From the NCBI GenBank assembly GCA_902783095.1, contig CACZPX010000182.1:1-6133 (forward strand): a DNA stretch of 6,133 nucleotides, in the 5' to 3' direction. Both the position numbers and the translations under genes were made by a program. Shown piece after piece: positions 4,808-6,133 of the stretch; position 1 is the stretch's first letter, and every line of letters starts with the position of its first letter. The notes under the pieces are model-generated. The model searched no databases. It was not told the DNA's origin and was given only the letters and a program-made list of their open reading frames with translations. This stretch comes from an uncultured Lachnospiraceae bacterium (GTDB lineage Bacteria > Bacillota > Clostridia > Lachnospirales > Lachnospiraceae).

Positions 4808-5440
4808 ATGGATAAACTGAAGGATATCAACTGGAAAACAGTCCCGTGGATCACCGCGGGACTCATTGTCATCAATGCGGTGATCTTTTTGGTGACGGAT
4901 CTCGGCGGCGGCGATTATTCCGCGCGGATCTTCCGGGATTTTGCGCTGATCTGGCCGGGGCTGCCGGAGTCGGGCGAGTGGTACCGGCTGCTTACGGCCT
5001 GCTTCCTGCACTTTGGCATTGAACACATCGGCAGCAACATGCTGATCCTGGCGCTTCTGGGCGACCGTCTGGAAAAGACCGTCGGCCGGCTGCGCTTTCT
5101 GGTCCTGTACCTGCTTGCCGGGATCGGCGGAACGGCCGCGTCGCTCTGGTTTCACGCGCATACCCTGTCGCCGGTCATGTCGGCCGGCGCCTCCGGCGCC
5201 ATCTACGGCGTCGTCGGCGCGCTGCTGGCGGTGCTGCTGATCCACGGCGGGTTCATCGACGGCGTGGGCCTGCGGCAGATCCTGTTTATGATCGCTTTTA
5301 TGATCTACAGCAGCACGATCGGGGAGAACATCGACGTCGCCGCGCACATAGGCGGGCTCGTCACCGGGTTTTTGCTGGGATTATTGCTTGTGAAATTGCC
5401 GCATATACGATATATTGGTAAGAAGAGAAAAAGGCCCTGA
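4808..5440 (+). CDS. Rhomboid family intramembrane serine protease
   Basis: A 210-aa, six-transmembrane protein of minimal bacterial rhomboid size. It cleaves transmembrane segments of membrane proteins within the bilayer; its substrate here is unknown. The catalytic dyad is Ser129 in GASGAIYG (GxSG motif) and His180 in AAHIGGLVTGFLLG. Oxyanion-side residues His73 and Asn77 lie in HFGIEHIGSNM, and the EWYRLLT loop motif precedes them. Hydrophobic segments fall near 13-31, 64-85, 95-114, 124-145, 155-168 and 176-195. The tail is basic (GKKRKRP) and no TPR or zinc domain is added. ATG at 4808 has only a poor Shine-Dalgarno, and the palindromic repeat ends 23 bases upstream, so translation may be weak or coupled to upstream transcription. 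Probably cotranscribed with the M32 gene, as no promoter is visible in the 81-bp gap. Confidence 0.95.
   Translation: MDKLKDINWKTVPWITAGLIVINAVIFLVTDLGGGDYSARIFRDFALIWPGLPESGEWYRLLTACFLHFGIEHIGSNMLILALLGDRLEKTVGRLRFLVLYLLAGIGGTAASLWFHAHTLSPVMSAGASGAIYGVVGALLAVLLIHGGFIDGVGLRQILFMIAFMIYSSTIGENIDVAAHIGGLVTGFLLGLLLVKLPHIRYIGKKRKRP
5388..5416 (+). promoter_or_regulatory. Candidate metG promoter inside the rhomboid 3' end
   Basis: TTGTGA (5388-5393, 4 of 6) is followed by 17 bp and TATATT (5411-5416, 5 of 6). The start would be near 5423, leaving a leader of about 57 nt. The leader is too short for a T-box, the aminoacyl-tRNA sensor often found before synthetase genes in Firmicutes. Confidence 0.4.
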
Positions 5441-5449
5441 CAAGGGTCC
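5433..5449 (+). other. Small hairpin over the rhomboid stop codon
   Basis: GGCCCT-GACA-AGGGTC pairs over 6 bp (one G-U) around the TGA, followed by CTGTTTC. The T-tract is broken, so it is a weak terminator at best; it may partly separate rhomboid from metG. Confidence 0.3.
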
Positions 5450-5479
5450 TGTTTCGATATAAAGAAATTGGAGTAGAGC

Positions 5480-6133
5480 ATGAACAAGACACCGTATTAT
5501 CTGACAACTGCGATCGCCTACACCTCCGGCAAGCCGCATATCGGCAACTGCTACGAGATCGTGCTGGCGGACAGCATCGTGCGCTATAAGCGCCGCAAGG
5601 GCTTTGACGTATTCTTCCAGACCGGCACGGACGAGCACGGCCTGAAGATCGAGCAGAAGGCGGAAGCCGCGGGCGTGACCCCGCAGGAATTCGTGGATGA
5701 GGTGGCCGGCGTGATCAAGGGCCAGTTCGATCTGCTGAACGTCTCCTACGACAAATTCATCCGCACCACGGACGCCCCGCACGTGAAGCAGGTGCAGAAG
5801 ATCTTTAAAAAGCTGCACGATCAGGGCGATATCTATAAGAGCTACTACGAGGGCTGGTACTGCGTGCCGGACGAGAGCTTTTTCACCGAGAGCCAGGTGG
5901 TGGACGGCAAGTGCCCCGACTGCGGCCGGCCGCTGGTGCGCGCCAAGGAGGAGGCCTACTTCTTTAAGATGAGCAAGTACGCCGACCGCCTGATCGAGCA
6001 CATCAACACGCATCCGGAGTTTATCCAGCCGGAGTCCCGCAAGAACGAGATGATGAACAACTTCCTCCTTCCGGGTCTTCAGGATCTGTGCGTTTCCAGG
6101 ACATCCTTTACATGGGGCATCCCGGTCGACTTC
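5480..6133 (+). CDS. metG: Methionyl-tRNA synthetase, N-terminal part (3' partial)
   Basis: A class I aminoacyl-tRNA synthetase that charges tRNA-Met in the cytoplasm, needed for initiation and elongation. The window holds 218 codons and ends in frame. Visible features are the YYLTTAIAYTSGKPHIGN active-site region (the HIGH signature as HIGN, 20-23), FFQTGTDEHGLKIEQKA (the family's GTDEHG motif, 49-54), and the connective zinc region GWYCVPDESFFTESQ...CPDCGRPL (125-152) followed by EEAYFFKMSKY. The KMSKS loop, anticodon-binding and C-terminal tRNA-binding domains lie beyond the edge. In the zinc region Cys128, Cys145 and Cys148 are present, but the position where I would expect a second Cys of the first pair is Asp131. 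ATG at 5480 has GGAG (5470-5473) six bases upstream. The 39-bp gap after rhomboid allows cotranscription, with a possible promoter of its own at 5388-5416. Confidence 0.96.
   Translation, partial: MNKTPYYLTTAIAYTSGKPHIGNCYEIVLADSIVRYKRRKGFDVFFQTGTDEHGLKIEQKAEAAGVTPQEFVDEVAGVIKGQFDLLNVSYDKFIRTTDAPHVKQVQKIFKKLHDQGDIYKSYYEGWYCVPDESFFTESQVVDGKCPDCGRPLVRAKEEAYFFKMSKYADRLIEHINTHPEFIQPESRKNEMMNNFLLPGLQDLCVSRTSFTWGIPVDF

Noticed and set aside
5441..5479. T-box leader before metG
   Set aside because: The gap is 39 bp and contains no specifier loop, T-box consensus or antiterminator; even the predicted leader of ~57 nt is too short.
1..6133. CRISPR array, tRNA/rRNA genes, prophage or transposase genes
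   Set aside because: No regularly spaced direct repeats, tRNA cloverleaf signals or mobile-element proteins were seen. The Ig units are protein-coding repeats.

Overview
The window reads as a chromosomal segment of a GC-rich, probably gut-associated member of the Clostridia (Firmicutes). This is inferred from strong AAGGAGG-type ribosome sites, a BspA-like leucine-rich-repeat protein with C-terminal Ig-like repeats, a short DtxR-type regulator, an M32 carboxypeptidase, a Clostridia-type MetRS N-terminus, and a GGGGACGGTTC inverted repeat of a kind I recall from many Firmicutes genomes. A genus cannot be named from sequence alone. All five protein genes lie on the + strand; two are cut by the window edges.

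Layout. (1) Positions 2-2257: the 3' part of a large, probably secreted LRR/Ig-like surface protein, open at the left edge, followed by two hairpins, the second an intrinsic terminator with T/A tracts on both sides (2304-2330). (2) Positions 2331-2761: about 430 bases without a convincing protein gene but rich in signals: a 63-bp imperfect inverted repeat, two sister 18-bp palindromes (GGTWAGC-N4-GCTWACC), a near-consensus extended -10 promoter pointing LEFT between them, and a separate rightward promoter for the next gene. (3) Positions 2762-3145: a 127-aa DtxR-family metalloregulator with an iron-type ligand set (Met10, Cys101, Glu104, His105), closed by a terminator-like hairpin. (4) Positions 3224-4726: M32 carboxypeptidase. 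(5) Positions 4736-4784: a 12-bp-arm REP/MITE-like inverted repeat. (6) Positions 4808-5440: a six-TM rhomboid protease. (7) From 5480 to the right edge: the first 218 codons of methionyl-tRNA synthetase.

How it fits together. The regulator gene is ordinary, but the DNA in front of it is not. The leftward promoter is bracketed by the two palindromes, one of them lying directly over its expected start site, as a repressor operator would. Its transcript would meet the bidirectional terminator after about 300 nt without crossing a recognisable gene. The simplest readings are a metal-regulated small RNA, or an orphan promoter whose target gene (for example an iron-uptake gene) has been lost. M32 peptidase, rhomboid and metG are housekeeping or peptide-metabolism genes with no obvious functional tie to the regulator. 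This leftward unit is the best lead in the window; no CRISPR array, transposase, phage gene or known defence system was seen.
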